NCBI RefSeq assembly: GCF_021653975.1 | Contig: NZ_JAJKFK010000002.1 | Coordinates: 496,001 to 560,000, forward strand | Length of the DNA: 64,000 nucleotides | Direction of reading: 5' to 3' | From: Amycolatopsis sp. GM8 | GTDB lineage: Bacteria; Actinomycetota; Actinomycetes; Mycobacteriales; Pseudonocardiaceae | Shown here: positions 17,151 through 24,892 of the stretch, piece by piece | Layout of the letters: each line of letters begins with the position of its first letter | Position numbering within the stretch: the first letter of the stretch is position 1 | Made by a program: the position numbers and the translations under genes | The notes under the pieces: model-generated | The model's input: only the letters and a program-made list of their open reading frames with translations | Told to the model about the DNA's origin: nothing | Database searches by the model: none

Positions 17151-17254
17151 CCCACTGACCCGCCGGAGTGTAACGAACGACACAGTAAGCCGATCGGGTC
17201 TATCGCGTTCCTCCCCTTTCCGCAGACGATTGTCGTAGACGGGGCGGAGAGGCA

Positions 17255-18439
17255 GTGAAGGCTGGGGAACGCGAGTGGTCCGCCGATGACGCGCGACTGC
17301 CCGAGCACCGGCGGCGTGCGCGGGCGGCCGCGCTGTTGCTCGTGTTCCTGGGCGCGGCCTCGTTGTCCGTGGTGGTGGTGTGGACGCCTCGTCCCGGCTG
17401 GCCCACGGCCGTCCAGCGGTTGCTGGAGCTGACTTTCCCGGTGCTGCTGCTCGCGGGCGGCGCGCTCGGCGCGTACGAACTGTTCCTGCGGCGGTGGATC
17501 TCCGGTGAGCTGGCGCGGATCGCCGGCCCGCGGATCGTCGAGTCGCTGCTCCCCCAGCAGGTCATGGAAGTGTTCCTGGAGTCGATCTACGGAAAGAACG
17601 ACGCGAACCGGGATGTGATGACCGGCGTGCTGGGCGGTGAGGGCCGGCGGCCGCTCGGCGGGGATCTGACGATCAGCACGCACACCGGCGTGAACGTCGA
17701 GCTGCGGGCGGTCGATCACGAGCTGTACCACTTCACGCTCGCCGTGACGTACAGCTTCAAGAAGAACGTCCAGGTCGACCGGTTCATCATCTTCGCCACC
17801 TGTAACGCCCTGCTGCGCGACTCCATCAGTTCGGGTTGCCAGCTGCCGCTGTTCGAGCTGTGGTTCGTGCCGGACAGTGAGCTGTTCCAGAGCTCGGTGG
17901 ACGACATGCTGCCGTCGGTGCGGCTGGGCATCGAGTACCTGGACCACGACCGCCAGCACCACGTCGCGGAGTCGAGCAAGATGCGGCTGCGCGAGGTGAA
18001 GTTCCAGAACTGGCCGGACTATCTGTCGTTCTTCCGCGAGGACATGGGGGCGCTGGCCCGGCAGAGCCCGCGGGAACATCTCGGTGATCTGCGGATCTTC
18101 GAATGCGACCTGAGCGATATCGCCGGCGATCACCAGAATGTCGGTGCCATCGAACGCCTTTCCGTGCGCGCGACTTCGCTGCAACGCATCGACGAAGGAT
18201 TCTGTTACTGGCAGGCGCCGTATCCGTGTTACGTCGACCGCGTCACGTTCTCGGTGAAAGAACTGGACATCGACGGCGCCGGTGACTTCCAGTTCAACAT
18301 CGCGCCGTTCACATTCAGGTCGAACACCGCCCCGACCCGGTGGTTGAAGGCCGAGGACCTGCCGGACCTGGAAGTACGCTCCTGGTTGTTGCCGGGCCAC
18401 GGCGTCGTCCTGTTCTGGCGCCGAGGCGGCGGGCCATGA
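17255..18439 (+). CDS. Uncharacterised membrane protein (intact copy of a tandem pair)
   Basis: A 394-residue protein with two N-terminal transmembrane helices (AAALLLVFLGAASLSVVVVW and LTFPVLLLAGGALGAYELFL) followed by about 320 soluble residues, predicted cytoplasmic. Distinctive blocks are QVMEVFLESIYGKNDANRDV, FQNWPDYLSFFREDMGALAR, RIDEGFCYWQAPYPCYVDRV and the C-terminal VRSWLLPGHGVVLFW. No enzyme motif was recognised. Start GTG 17255 has GGAGAGG upstream. A decayed second copy follows directly with an ATGA overlap, indicating tandem duplication of a two-gene unit. Confidence 0.75.
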   Translation: MKAGEREWSADDARLPEHRRRARAAALLLVFLGAASLSVVVVWTPRPGWPTAVQRLLELTFPVLLLAGGALGAYELFLRRWISGELARIAGPRIVESLLPQQVMEVFLESIYGKNDANRDVMTGVLGGEGRRPLGGDLTISTHTGVNVELRAVDHELYHFTLAVTYSFKKNVQVDRFIIFATCNALLRDSISSGCQLPLFELWFVPDSELFQSSVDDMLPSVRLGIEYLDHDRQHHVAESSKMRLREVKFQNWPDYLSFFREDMGALARQSPREHLGDLRIFECDLSDIAGDHQNVGAIERLSVRATSLQRIDEGFCYWQAPYPCYVDRVTFSVKELDIDGAGDFQFNIAPFTFRSNTAPTRWLKAEDLPDLEVRSWLLPGHGVVLFWRRGGGP

Positions 18440-19315
18440 CCAGCCGGGGCGCCATCGTGCTGGGCGCCCTGTCGATCGCCGCGTTCGCCGGAGTCCTGGT
18501 CTGGCAGCCGGCCTCGGATTGGCAGCGAATCGGATATCAGGCCCTCACCCAACTCTGGCTCCCACTCGGCCTGATCGCGGTCGCGATGTTCACCTACAAG
18601 CACTTCATCCATCGGCGGCTGGCAACGGAACTCGCCAAACTCACGGCCCCGCCATCGTCGGTTCGATGCCCCCGCACCAGGTGATCGAATCCTTCTTGAG
18701 CTCGGTCTACGGCACGAACGAAGCCAATCGGGATGTCGTGGCCGGAATCCTCGGCGGCGATCTCTCGACGATCAGCACGCGAACAGAGGTGGAGCTGCGG
18801 CTGAGCGCCGTGAGCCAGGAGGTGTACCGCCTGCGCAACACCATCACCTATCGCTTTCGCAGGAACGTCGAAGCCAGCCATTTCATCGTGTTCGCAACCC
18901 GTCCCTTTTCACTCCGTCGGGTTCCGCGAGCTTTCCCTGGAGGAGGTCAAGTTCCAGGAATGGTCTCGTTATCTGCCACGATGACGGCCCACCGATCGCG
19001 TCTGTCGAGCGTCTGAGTGTTCGCCAGGCAACGCTGGAAAGGATCGACGAGGGAGCTTGCTATTGGCTGGCTCCCTATCCCTGCTATGTCGATCACATCG
19101 GCATCGACGCCCGTGAGCTGGACTTCGACGGTTCTGGCGCCTGGGAGTTCATCGCGATGCCGTTCTGCTTCCGAGCCAGCAGCGTCGCGAACTCGTGGCT
19201 CCCCGCGGAAGAACTGACGTCCGTGGAGTTGCGTTCGTGGCTGCTTCCGGGGCACGGCGTCGCATTGCTCTGGCGTGCCGCGAAGTCTCATTCAGCGGTC
19301 GACTCGGACCCGTGA
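18436..19315 (+). pseudogene. Decayed tandem paralogue of the preceding membrane protein
   Basis: It starts ATGACCAGC overlapping the upstream stop and encodes two membrane helices, then breaks. Frame 1 ends at 18684. A second frame continues with PPHQVIESFLSSVYGTNEAN and VEASHFIVFATRPF to about 18905. A third piece reads GFRELSLEEVKFQEWSRYL, and a fourth RIDEGACYWLAPYPCYVDHI through LRSWLLPGHGVALLW to the stop at 19315. These fragments line up in order with the intact copy. The stretch matching its residues of about 190-255 is missing, and a second gap falls after EWSRYL. At least three frameshifts and two internal deletions make it non-functional. Confidence 0.85.
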
Positions 19316-19463
19316 CTTGTTCGGGAATTTCCGACCATTCAGCGCCGGGAAACATTTGTAGTATTGCGCCGATCTCCTTTCGCAACCGGCGATCGGCGGT
19401 TTATCGTGCGTTCGCCGAGACGGTCGGTGCTCGGGTTTGCTGGGGGTTTTGGGGAGGTTTGTC

Positions 19464-21440
19464 GTGCGGTTGCGAGCGCTCGCGGCGGTGTCGGTGGTGG
19501 TGGCGGGCCTGGCGGTCGGCTCGGGCGGAAACGCCTTGGCGGCACAAGGTCCGAGGCATCCGGACACCGACTACATGGGCTCGACGGTGCACGCGCACGA
19601 GACCACCGCCCGGTCACTGGCCGTCGCGGCGGCGCCGGCCGGCACGCCGGGCTTCGACGTCTCGCACTACCAGGGCAACGTGGACTGGACCGGGGCCGTC
19701 GCGAGCGGCGCCAAGTTCGTCTACATGAAGGCCACCGAGGGCACCGACTACACCGACCCGCAGTTCACCGCGAACTACGCGAACTCGGCCAACGCGGGCC
19801 TGGCGCGCGGCGCCTACCACTTCGCGCTACCCAGCGACTCCAGCGGCGCCGCGCAGGCCACGTTCTTCCTCGCGCACGGCGGCGGCTGGGTCGCCGACGG
19901 ACACACCCTCCCGCCGGTGCTGGACATCGAGTACAACCCGTACGGCACCGCGGACTGGGCCGGCTGGTGCTACAACCTGAACGCCGCTCAGATGACCGCC
20001 TGGATCAGCGATTTCGCGAACACGATCCACGCCCGCACCAACCGCTGGCCGGCGATCTACACCACCAACGGCTGGTGGTCCAACTGCACCGGCAACGACG
20101 CCGGCTTCGGCAACGATCCACTGTGGATTGCGCCGAGCAGCTCCGACGCCGGCGGCCCGCCGGGCATACCGGCCTCGTGGAGCGCGTACACGTTCTTCCA
20201 GTGGGCCACGTCCGGCACCTTCCCCGGCGACCAGGATGTCTTCAACGGCACCGCGGCCGACGTCGCCGCCTTCACGATCGCCGGCACGGCTGACCAGATC
20301 CAGGCGCACTACACCGCGTTTGGCGGCAGCGCGTCGAGTCTGGGCAACGCCACCGGCGGCGAATACCCGATCGCCTCGGGCTGGGCGCAGAACTACCAGA
20401 ACGGCATCATCTACTACAGCCCCGACACCGGCGCGTACGCCGTCACCGGCGCCGTCCTCACCCGGTACCAGCAACTGGGTGGGCCCGGCGGCAGCCTCGG
20501 CTTCCCGACCAGCGACACCACGACCACCTCCGACGGCGGCCAGCACGCCGATTTCGGCGGCACGTCGCTCTACTACTCGCCCGCCACCGGAACGCACAGC
20601 GTCCAGGGCCAGATCCGCACCAAGTGGCTCGCCCTCGGCGGCGCCCAGGCCCTCGGCTACCCCACCACCGACGAGTCGGGGACGCCGGACGGGGTCGGGC
20701 GGTACAACCACTTCTCGTCGTCGTCCGGCTCGGCGTCGATCTATTGGACGCCCAACACCGGCGCCCATTCGATCCAAGGCGCGATCCGGTCGAAGTGGGC
20801 GTCACTCGGCTGGGAAACCGGGCTGGGCTACCCCATCACCGATGAGTCGGTGACGCCGGACGGCACGGGCCGGTACAACCACTTCAGCCTTGCCGCCGGG
20901 GCGTCGATTTATTGGACGCCCGGCACCGGCGCGCACTCGATCCAGGGCGCGATCCGGTCGAAGTGGGCGTCGATGGGCTGGGAACGGAGCATCGGATACC
21001 CGACCACCGACGAGAACGGCACCCCGGACGGCGTAGGGCGGTACAACCACTTCAGCTTGGCCGCCGGGGCATCCATCTACTGGACCCCCGGCACCGGTGC
21101 CCACTCGATCCAGGGCGCGATCCGGTCGAAGTGGTCGGCGCTCGGCTGGGAAACCGGCCTCGGCTACCCCACCACGGACGAGTCGGTGACGCCGGACGGC
21201 GTCGGCCGGTACAACCACTTCACCGGCTCGGCGTCGATCTACTGGACCCCTGGCACGGGCGCGTGGTCGATCTACGGCGCGATCCGCGACACGTGGGCTT
21301 CGCTGGGCTGGGAAACCAGCCGCCTCCGCTACCCGACGAGCGACGAATTCGGCGTCCCCGGCGGCCGCCGCAACAACTTCCAGGGCGGCAACATCACGTG
21401 GCTCAGCGCCAACGGCAGCACTCAGGCGGCCTACAGCTGA
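19464..21440 (+). CDS. Secreted GH25 lysozyme with C-terminal LGFP repeats
   Basis: This 658-residue protein has a signal peptide (VRLRALAAVSVVVAGLAVGS, then GGNALAAQG). A GH25 muramidase domain follows at about residues 55-280, with GFDVSHYQGNVDW, FVYMKATEG and the catalytic LDIEYNP (DxE). About seven LGFP repeats of 50-55 residues complete the protein (for example WASLGWETGLGYPITDE, PDGVGRYNHFS). LGFP repeats are thought to anchor proteins to actinobacterial arabinogalactan walls, so this is likely a wall-bound peptidoglycan hydrolase. GTG 19464 is preferred because GGGGAGG lies 8 bases upstream and the signal peptide then starts with VRLR. Confidence 0.9.
   Translation: MRLRALAAVSVVVAGLAVGSGGNALAAQGPRHPDTDYMGSTVHAHETTARSLAVAAAPAGTPGFDVSHYQGNVDWTGAVASGAKFVYMKATEGTDYTDPQFTANYANSANAGLARGAYHFALPSDSSGAAQATFFLAHGGGWVADGHTLPPVLDIEYNPYGTADWAGWCYNLNAAQMTAWISDFANTIHARTNRWPAIYTTNGWWSNCTGNDAGFGNDPLWIAPSSSDAGGPPGIPASWSAYTFFQWATSGTFPGDQDVFNGTAADVAAFTIAGTADQIQAHYTAFGGSASSLGNATGGEYPIASGWAQNYQNGIIYYSPDTGAYAVTGAVLTRYQQLGGPGGSLGFPTSDTTTTSDGGQHADFGGTSLYYSPATGTHSVQGQIRTKWLALGGAQALGYPTTDESGTPDGVGRYNHFSSSSGSASIYWTPNTGAHSIQGAIRSKWASLGWETGLGYPITDESVTPDGTGRYNHFSLAAGASIYWTPGTGAHSIQGAIRSKWASMGWERSIGYPTTDENGTPDGVGRYNHFSLAAGASIYWTPGTGAHSIQGAIRSKWSALGWETGLGYPTTDESVTPDGVGRYNHFTGSASIYWTPGTGAWSIYGAIRDTWASLGWETSRLRYPTSDEFGVPGGRRNNFQGGNITWLSANGSTQAAYS
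20590..21300 (+). repeat. Near-identical LGFP-coding tandem repeats
   Basis: Units of about 160 bases share runs such as gcgatccggtcgaagtggtc and gacgccggacggcgt. The central units are almost identical at DNA level, indicating recent duplication or homogenisation by recombination. Confidence 0.8.
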
Positions 21441-21970
21441 GCACCGATCCAACGCGTGAGGCTCACTGCGGGTTGGTGCGCGAGATGATTGGTCCGGGCC
21501 GCGGTGGAAACCGTAGGAATGTGGAGCGCAGCGTCAAAGAATACCGCGTCCACAGGTGTCTCTAGCCGTTCGCTCCGCGCCGAGACCGTCGCCAGCGCAA
21601 CCGACCCGGCTTGTCCAGATAGCGAATGAGCCGCCCTGCGGTAAGAGTGTGATCCGGCATCTGGAATGTCGAGCGCAGATGTGCCCCCGCATGCTTCGCA
21701 CTGTTGTCCAGTAACGCTTGCGGCCGCTGAATCACCCCATCACTCATGCCGAGACGCTTGACCTCCAGCGCGCTCGAAGTCAAGCGCTCAGCCCCGCAAC
21801 GCAGTCGACGTTGATGGCCTCGATTGCCTCAAGCTGACCTGCGGGAGGTCTTTCGAGGCCCCGCCCGGCGGTCGGAGGCCTGCACGCCCTGCCCCGGAGG
21901 GGCTTGCGGAATGGACCACCACATGTATCCTCTATCCTGTAACACTGCCACAGGAAACCAGGAGTCAAGG
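21441..21970. other. Gene-poor interval before the RAMA-domain gene
   Basis: No convincing gene. A minus-strand frame, 21783-21562 (73 codons from TTG, or 61 from ATG 21747, ending RLIRYLDKPGRLRWRRSRRGANG), has no good ribosome-binding site and looks like a relic. Base composition is less GC-rich than the flanking wall genes. The right end holds the promoter/operator of the RAMA gene. Confidence 0.5.
21904..21955 (+). promoter_or_regulatory. Candidate promoter and operator for the RAMA-domain gene
   Basis: TTGCGG (21904-21909), 16 bp, TATCCT (21926-21931), with a second TATCCT at 21933. An inverted repeat TCCTGT (21935-21940) / ACAGGA (21950-21955) with a 9-base spacer lies between promoter and start codon, a typical autorepressor position for ribbon-helix-helix proteins. 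Confidence 0.45.
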
Positions 21971-22354
21971 ATGATGCCGACTATCCGCATCTCGGACGAG
22001 GTCTTCAGCGAACTCAAGCGCCGGGCAGAAGCTTTCGTGGACACGCCGGACTCAGTGCTGCGCAAGATCTTGGGCCTGACCGACGCGGCGAAGACCAGCA
22101 GGACGGGAGGACTCCTGCCGCAGCTCCGGTCCGGCGCCCTGTCAGCTGGCGACAAGCTTGTATGGCACCGCAAGAGGGCTGGTCAAACGCACCAAGCGAC
22201 CGTGCTCGCCGACGGATGCGTTCGATTGCCCGATGGACGAGTGGCGGAATCGCTATCGAAGGCGTGCGCCCTGCTCAGCGAAGGTAAGAGCTACAACGGC
22301 TGGGAGGAATGGCGTCGAGCGTCCGATGACGTGCTGCTGAACGAACTGCGCTGA
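21971..22354 (+). CDS. SeqA-N/ribbon-helix-helix-like plus RAMA-domain DNA-binding protein
   Basis: A 127-residue protein. The N-terminus, PTIRISDEVFSELKRRAEAF, then TPDSVLRKILGL, resembles the short SeqA/CopG-type dimerisation-DNA-binding segment. The C-terminus (GDKLVWHRKRAGQTHQATVL, LPDGRVAESLSKACALL, YNGWEEWRR) matches the RAMA domain often found with restriction and methylation systems and thought to read modified DNA. AGGAGTCAAGG precedes the double ATG. No methylase or nuclease is adjacent, so it is an orphan; a role in sensing modified or foreign DNA is inference. It lies in the accessory patch near tRNA-Ser. Confidence 0.7.
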   Translation: MMPTIRISDEVFSELKRRAEAFVDTPDSVLRKILGLTDAAKTSRTGGLLPQLRSGALSAGDKLVWHRKRAGQTHQATVLADGCVRLPDGRVAESLSKACALLSEGKSYNGWEEWRRASDDVLLNELR

Positions 22355-22362
22355 CTGGGTTC

Positions 22363-22381
22363 GCGGGCCTTGCCTGCCCGC
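22363..22381 (+). terminator. Hairpin after the RAMA gene
   Basis: GCGGGC (22363-22368) / GCCCGC (22376-22381) with a 7-base loop lies 8 bases after the stop. A larger imperfect hairpin spans 22395-22436 (GCCGTCC / GGACGGC outer arms). Either could terminate transcription; neither has a T-run. Confidence 0.45.
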
Positions 22382-22703
22382 AGCGGAGGTGCCAGCCGTC
22401 CGCCACCCGGATGGATGTGCCCGGGCGGTGGACGGCGCTCACTCAACGCCGAGGAGCGCTCTACGACAGCAGGGTTCGAACAAGGCCACGAAGGTCTCGG
22501 CTCAGCGGAAGCGGAGGATTTGCCCCCCGGTCGGCTGCCCGACGGTCGCTTCAACGTGGGCCATATCCGTGGATCAGGATCCTTGAGCGAAGCGGGCGCC
22601 GGCGCGGACGAGCGCGACACCGGTGATGAACGCGACCTTTTCATTCGAATTGACGTGCAGTAATCACACATCACTATCGGAGGTTTGAGAATCCGAACTA
22701 GCC
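22382..22703. other. Intergenic region containing a degenerate tRNA-Ser fragment
   Basis: No gene supported: small frames on both strands have irregular codon use and no ribosome-binding site. It contains the hairpin at 22395-22436 and, at 22504-22554, the tRNA-like duplicate listed separately. Confidence 0.55.
22504..22554 (-). repeat. Degenerate copy of tRNA-Ser 3' half (att-like)
   Basis: The + strand block agcggaagcggagg (22504-22517), followed by atttgccccccggtcggc and cgcttcaa, aligns with 24321-24374 of the intact tRNA-Ser(UGA), covering acceptor 3' strand, T-arm, variable arm and part of the anticodon stem. Small indels and substitutions break the T-arm and variable-arm pairing. Same orientation as the real tRNA, 1.8 kb apart. 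Typical of an attachment-site duplicate left by a site-specific integration. Confidence 0.65.
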
Positions 22704-23897
22704 CTAGCCAAACGTGACAGGCAGGCGGTCCGGGCCGCGCAGGACCGAGCCGTGGACCAGAGGTGCCTGCTCCGGGGCGGAGAGGCGCAGATTCGGGAGG
22801 CGGTCGAGGAGTGTTCGCAAGGCGATACTCATCTCGGCGCGAGCAAAATGCTCCCCGAGGCAGTGATGGGTCGCGAGTCCGAAGGTGAGGGTCCGTTGCG
22901 AATGCCGTTCCAGATCAAAGCGATCGGGGTCTGAGAACTGGGCTGGATCCCGGTTGGCGCTGAGAACGCTCAACAGCACCATCGTTCCCCCTGGGATCGG
23001 GATGCCGTTCCACTCGATGTCGTCAGACACGCTTCGGCGTGGTAGATGGGCCACCGACGGTTGCCAGCGCAGTCCTTCCTCGACTGCCCACGGGATCTCG
23101 TGCTCAGGGTCCGCCACGGTCCGGTCCATCGCTTCGGGATGGGTCAGCAAGGCGAGCAAGGTGTTACCCAGACCGAGCAGGGTGGTGTCGGATCCTGCCG
23201 GGAACATGAGCCGGACGAACGAGAACACTTCGTCGTCGCTCATGCGTTCCCCGTCGACCTCCGCCGCGAGCAAGGCGGAAATGAGGTCATTGCCGGGATG
23301 TCGGCGCCGCTCTTCGAGAATGGGGCCGATGCGCCGGTCGAACTCCGCGATCGCGGCCTCCGCCACGTCCGGGTTGTGGCCGTACTGGATCATCTCCCAT
23401 GCCAGCTGTGACCAGTTGACGTCCGCCGACACCTCAAGATCGAGCAACCGCATAATGACGCGCGGCGGGTACTGCTTGGTGAACTCGGCAACCAAATCTG
23501 CTTCACCGTCGTCGATGAACTTGTCGATCAACTCGTGAGCCACCGGTTCGAACAACGACGCAATATACGATGGTAGAAGGCTCCGCCGAAAGAATGGCGA
23601 CTGCAATCCTCGGGCCGTATGGTGCGCCTTGCCCGACAAGCTTTGCACCGTCCATCCCATCGCCGGTTGCTGCGTCTCTTCGTAGAAGCCGTGACCAGGA
23701 ATGTTCACCTCGTCGCGGAAGCCGGCCTTGACGAGATCGTAAGTATTGAGGTGCAGCGCGGGCTCGCCGGCGAAACGGACCCAGGTGGCCGGCTCCACTG
23801 CCCGCATACGGGCCACCCGGGCCGGCAGATCGGTCATGTCGTCGACCGAAAAATCGATGTCGTCGATGTCAGCCTTGAGAAGTCGGGTCGTGCTCAC
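22704..23897 (-). CDS. Cytochrome P450
   Basis: This 397-residue soluble bacterial P450 has the I-helix oxygen-activation motif PAGSDTT, K-helix ExxR in VEEGLRWQP, the PRRSVSDD region, and the haem loop FGLATHHCLGEHFAR with axial Cys346. Start GTG 23897 follows GAGAGGAAG; the in-frame extension upstream lies in AT-rich promoter sequence. There is no ferredoxin or biosynthetic gene beside it. It stands alone between a tRNA-Ser gene and a degenerate copy of that tRNA, so it may have arrived with a mobile element. Subfamily and substrate cannot be told. Confidence 0.92.
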   Translation of the reverse strand: MSTTRLLKADIDDIDFSVDDMTDLPARVARMRAVEPATWVRFAGEPALHLNTYDLVKAGFRDEVNIPGHGFYEETQQPAMGWTVQSLSGKAHHTARGLQSPFFRRSLLPSYIASLFEPVAHELIDKFIDDGEADLVAEFTKQYPPRVIMRLLDLEVSADVNWSQLAWEMIQYGHNPDVAEAAIAEFDRRIGPILEERRRHPGNDLISALLAAEVDGERMSDDEVFSFVRLMFPAGSDTTLLGLGNTLLALLTHPEAMDRTVADPEHEIPWAVEEGLRWQPSVAHLPRRSVSDDIEWNGIPIPGGTMVLLSVLSANRDPAQFSDPDRFDLERHSQRTLTFGLATHHCLGEHFARAEMSIALRTLLDRLPNLRLSAPEQAPLVHGSVLRGPDRLPVTFG

Positions 23898-23997
23898 TTT
23901 CTGCGCACTTCCTCTCAGCTTCGAATGGAGCATGAACCGGAGTCGAATTCGCGGTCTCATTGCCAATGACGGCCTCGAATTGTCCATCGAAGTTATA

Positions 23998-24026
23998 AAG
24001 ATACGGATTTATTCCACCCCTGTCAA
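23998..24026 (-). promoter_or_regulatory. Consensus-like sigma70 promoter for the P450
   Basis: On the minus strand TTGACA (24026-24021) is followed after exactly 17 bases by TATCTT (24003-23998). This is one of the best housekeeping-type promoters in the window and would give a leader of about 95 bases before the P450 start. Confidence 0.7.
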
Positions 24027-24044
24027 TAGATTCCTCTCTCTTCG

Positions 24045-24060
24045 GTATTTCAAAAAATAC
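24045..24060. promoter_or_regulatory. Palindrome upstream of the P450 promoter
   Basis: GTATTT-CAAA-AAATAC, a perfect 6-bp inverted repeat, lies about 20 bases upstream of the -35 box. A possible operator for an unseen regulator, or merely AT-rich sequence. Confidence 0.35.
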
Positions 24061-24322
24061 GACTGGGTCCGACGTGGTGATCGTGGCGGCAAGGGTGAGG
24101 GAGGCGAGGAAATGGCCGGCTCTTCGTTCGTGGATGCCGACGCGCCGCTCGGCGACCCATGCTCGCAGGTCGGCGTACAGCTCCCCAAGCGATACCAGCA
24201 CGTCACGACGCACCGCGGCGCTCAATCGCAGACCAGGTGGGCGGGAGCGGCAAATGAGACCAGGGCACGCCCGCAGGCTCACCCGAAGATGCTTCGCCCG
24301 GCATACGCTCTGATCAAAAGAG

Positions 24323-24407
24323 CGGAAGCGGAGGGATTTGAACCCCCGGTTGGTTTCCCAACGCTCGCTTTCAAGGCGAGTGCATTCGGCCGCTCTGCCA
24401 CGCTTCC
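24323..24407 (-). tRNA. tRNA-Ser (anticodon UGA)
   Basis: The minus strand folds as a class II tRNA. The acceptor stem GGAAGCG / CGCTTCC pairs 7 bases, the D-arm is AGAGCGGCCGAATGCACT, the anticodon stem-loop TCGC-CTTGAAA-GCGA has anticodon TGA, and a long variable arm GTTGGGAAACCAAC precedes T-loop GGTTCAAATCC. CCA is not encoded. Its 3' half is duplicated in degenerate form at 22504-22554. Confidence 0.95.
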
Positions 24408-24427
24408 CGTAGGTGCAGGGTAGCCCG

Positions 24428-24892
24428 TCACTCCGGCAGGTCCGTCAGGTGTTCGAGGACCCGCGAGAACACCGTGCCGACGACCTGCTGCTCCGCGGGG
24501 TCCAGCAGGTCGATCAGATGTTGCCGGACGCCCGCGACGTGCGTCGGCGCTGCCCGCTCCAGCAGGGCGTCGCCGGCTGGGGTTAGTTCTGCGATGACGC
24601 CTCGCTTGTCCTCCGGGTCCGGGACGCGCCGCACGTACCCGTTCGCCTCCATGCGGGCGACCTGGTGTGACAACCGGCTCTTCGTCGAGCCCAGGTCGGA
24701 CGCCAGATCCGACATCCGCCGCCGGCCGTCTTCCTGGACCTGCAGCACCACGAGGACCTCGTAGTCCGCCAGTGACACCTGATGCGCTTCGGTCAGTTCG
24801 CGGTGCAGGCGCTGCCGCAGGCGCAATCCCGCCACCACGTACGACCGCCACGCGTCCTGCTCGGGAGCAGTCAGCCAGCGAACTTCTGTCAT
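24428..24892 (-). CDS. MarR-family transcriptional regulator
   Basis: A 154-residue protein with a MarR winged helix: LADYEVLVVLQVQEDGRRRM, SDLASDLGSTKSRLSHQVAR (recognition helix), and the wing with PDPEDKRGVIAELTPAG. The conserved D-x-R of the wing (DPEDKRG) is present. MarR proteins are usually small-molecule-responsive repressors of nearby genes; here no divergent transporter is adjacent, so the target is unclear. ATG start. Confidence 0.9.
   Translation of the reverse strand: MTEVRWLTAPEQDAWRSYVVAGLRLRQRLHRELTEAHQVSLADYEVLVVLQVQEDGRRRMSDLASDLGSTKSRLSHQVARMEANGYVRRVPDPEDKRGVIAELTPAGDALLERAAPTHVAGVRQHLIDLLDPAEQQVVGTVFSRVLEHLTDLPE

Larger units (their letters stand above)
23898..24322. other. 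AT-rich P450 upstream region
   Basis: No gene is supported. The 23930-24060 portion is the most AT-rich stretch in the window and holds the P450 promoter (23998-24026) and a 16-bp palindrome (24045-24060). The part towards the tRNA has only unconvincing open frames. Confidence 0.55.

Noticed and set aside
21780-21968. 62-codon minus open frame over the RAMA promoter
   Set aside because: Overlaps the promoter/operator, has no start signal and no recognisable motif.
22370-22663. 97-codon plus and 127-codon minus open frames
   Set aside because: No ribosome-binding site, low-complexity translations, and both run through the degenerate tRNA fragment.
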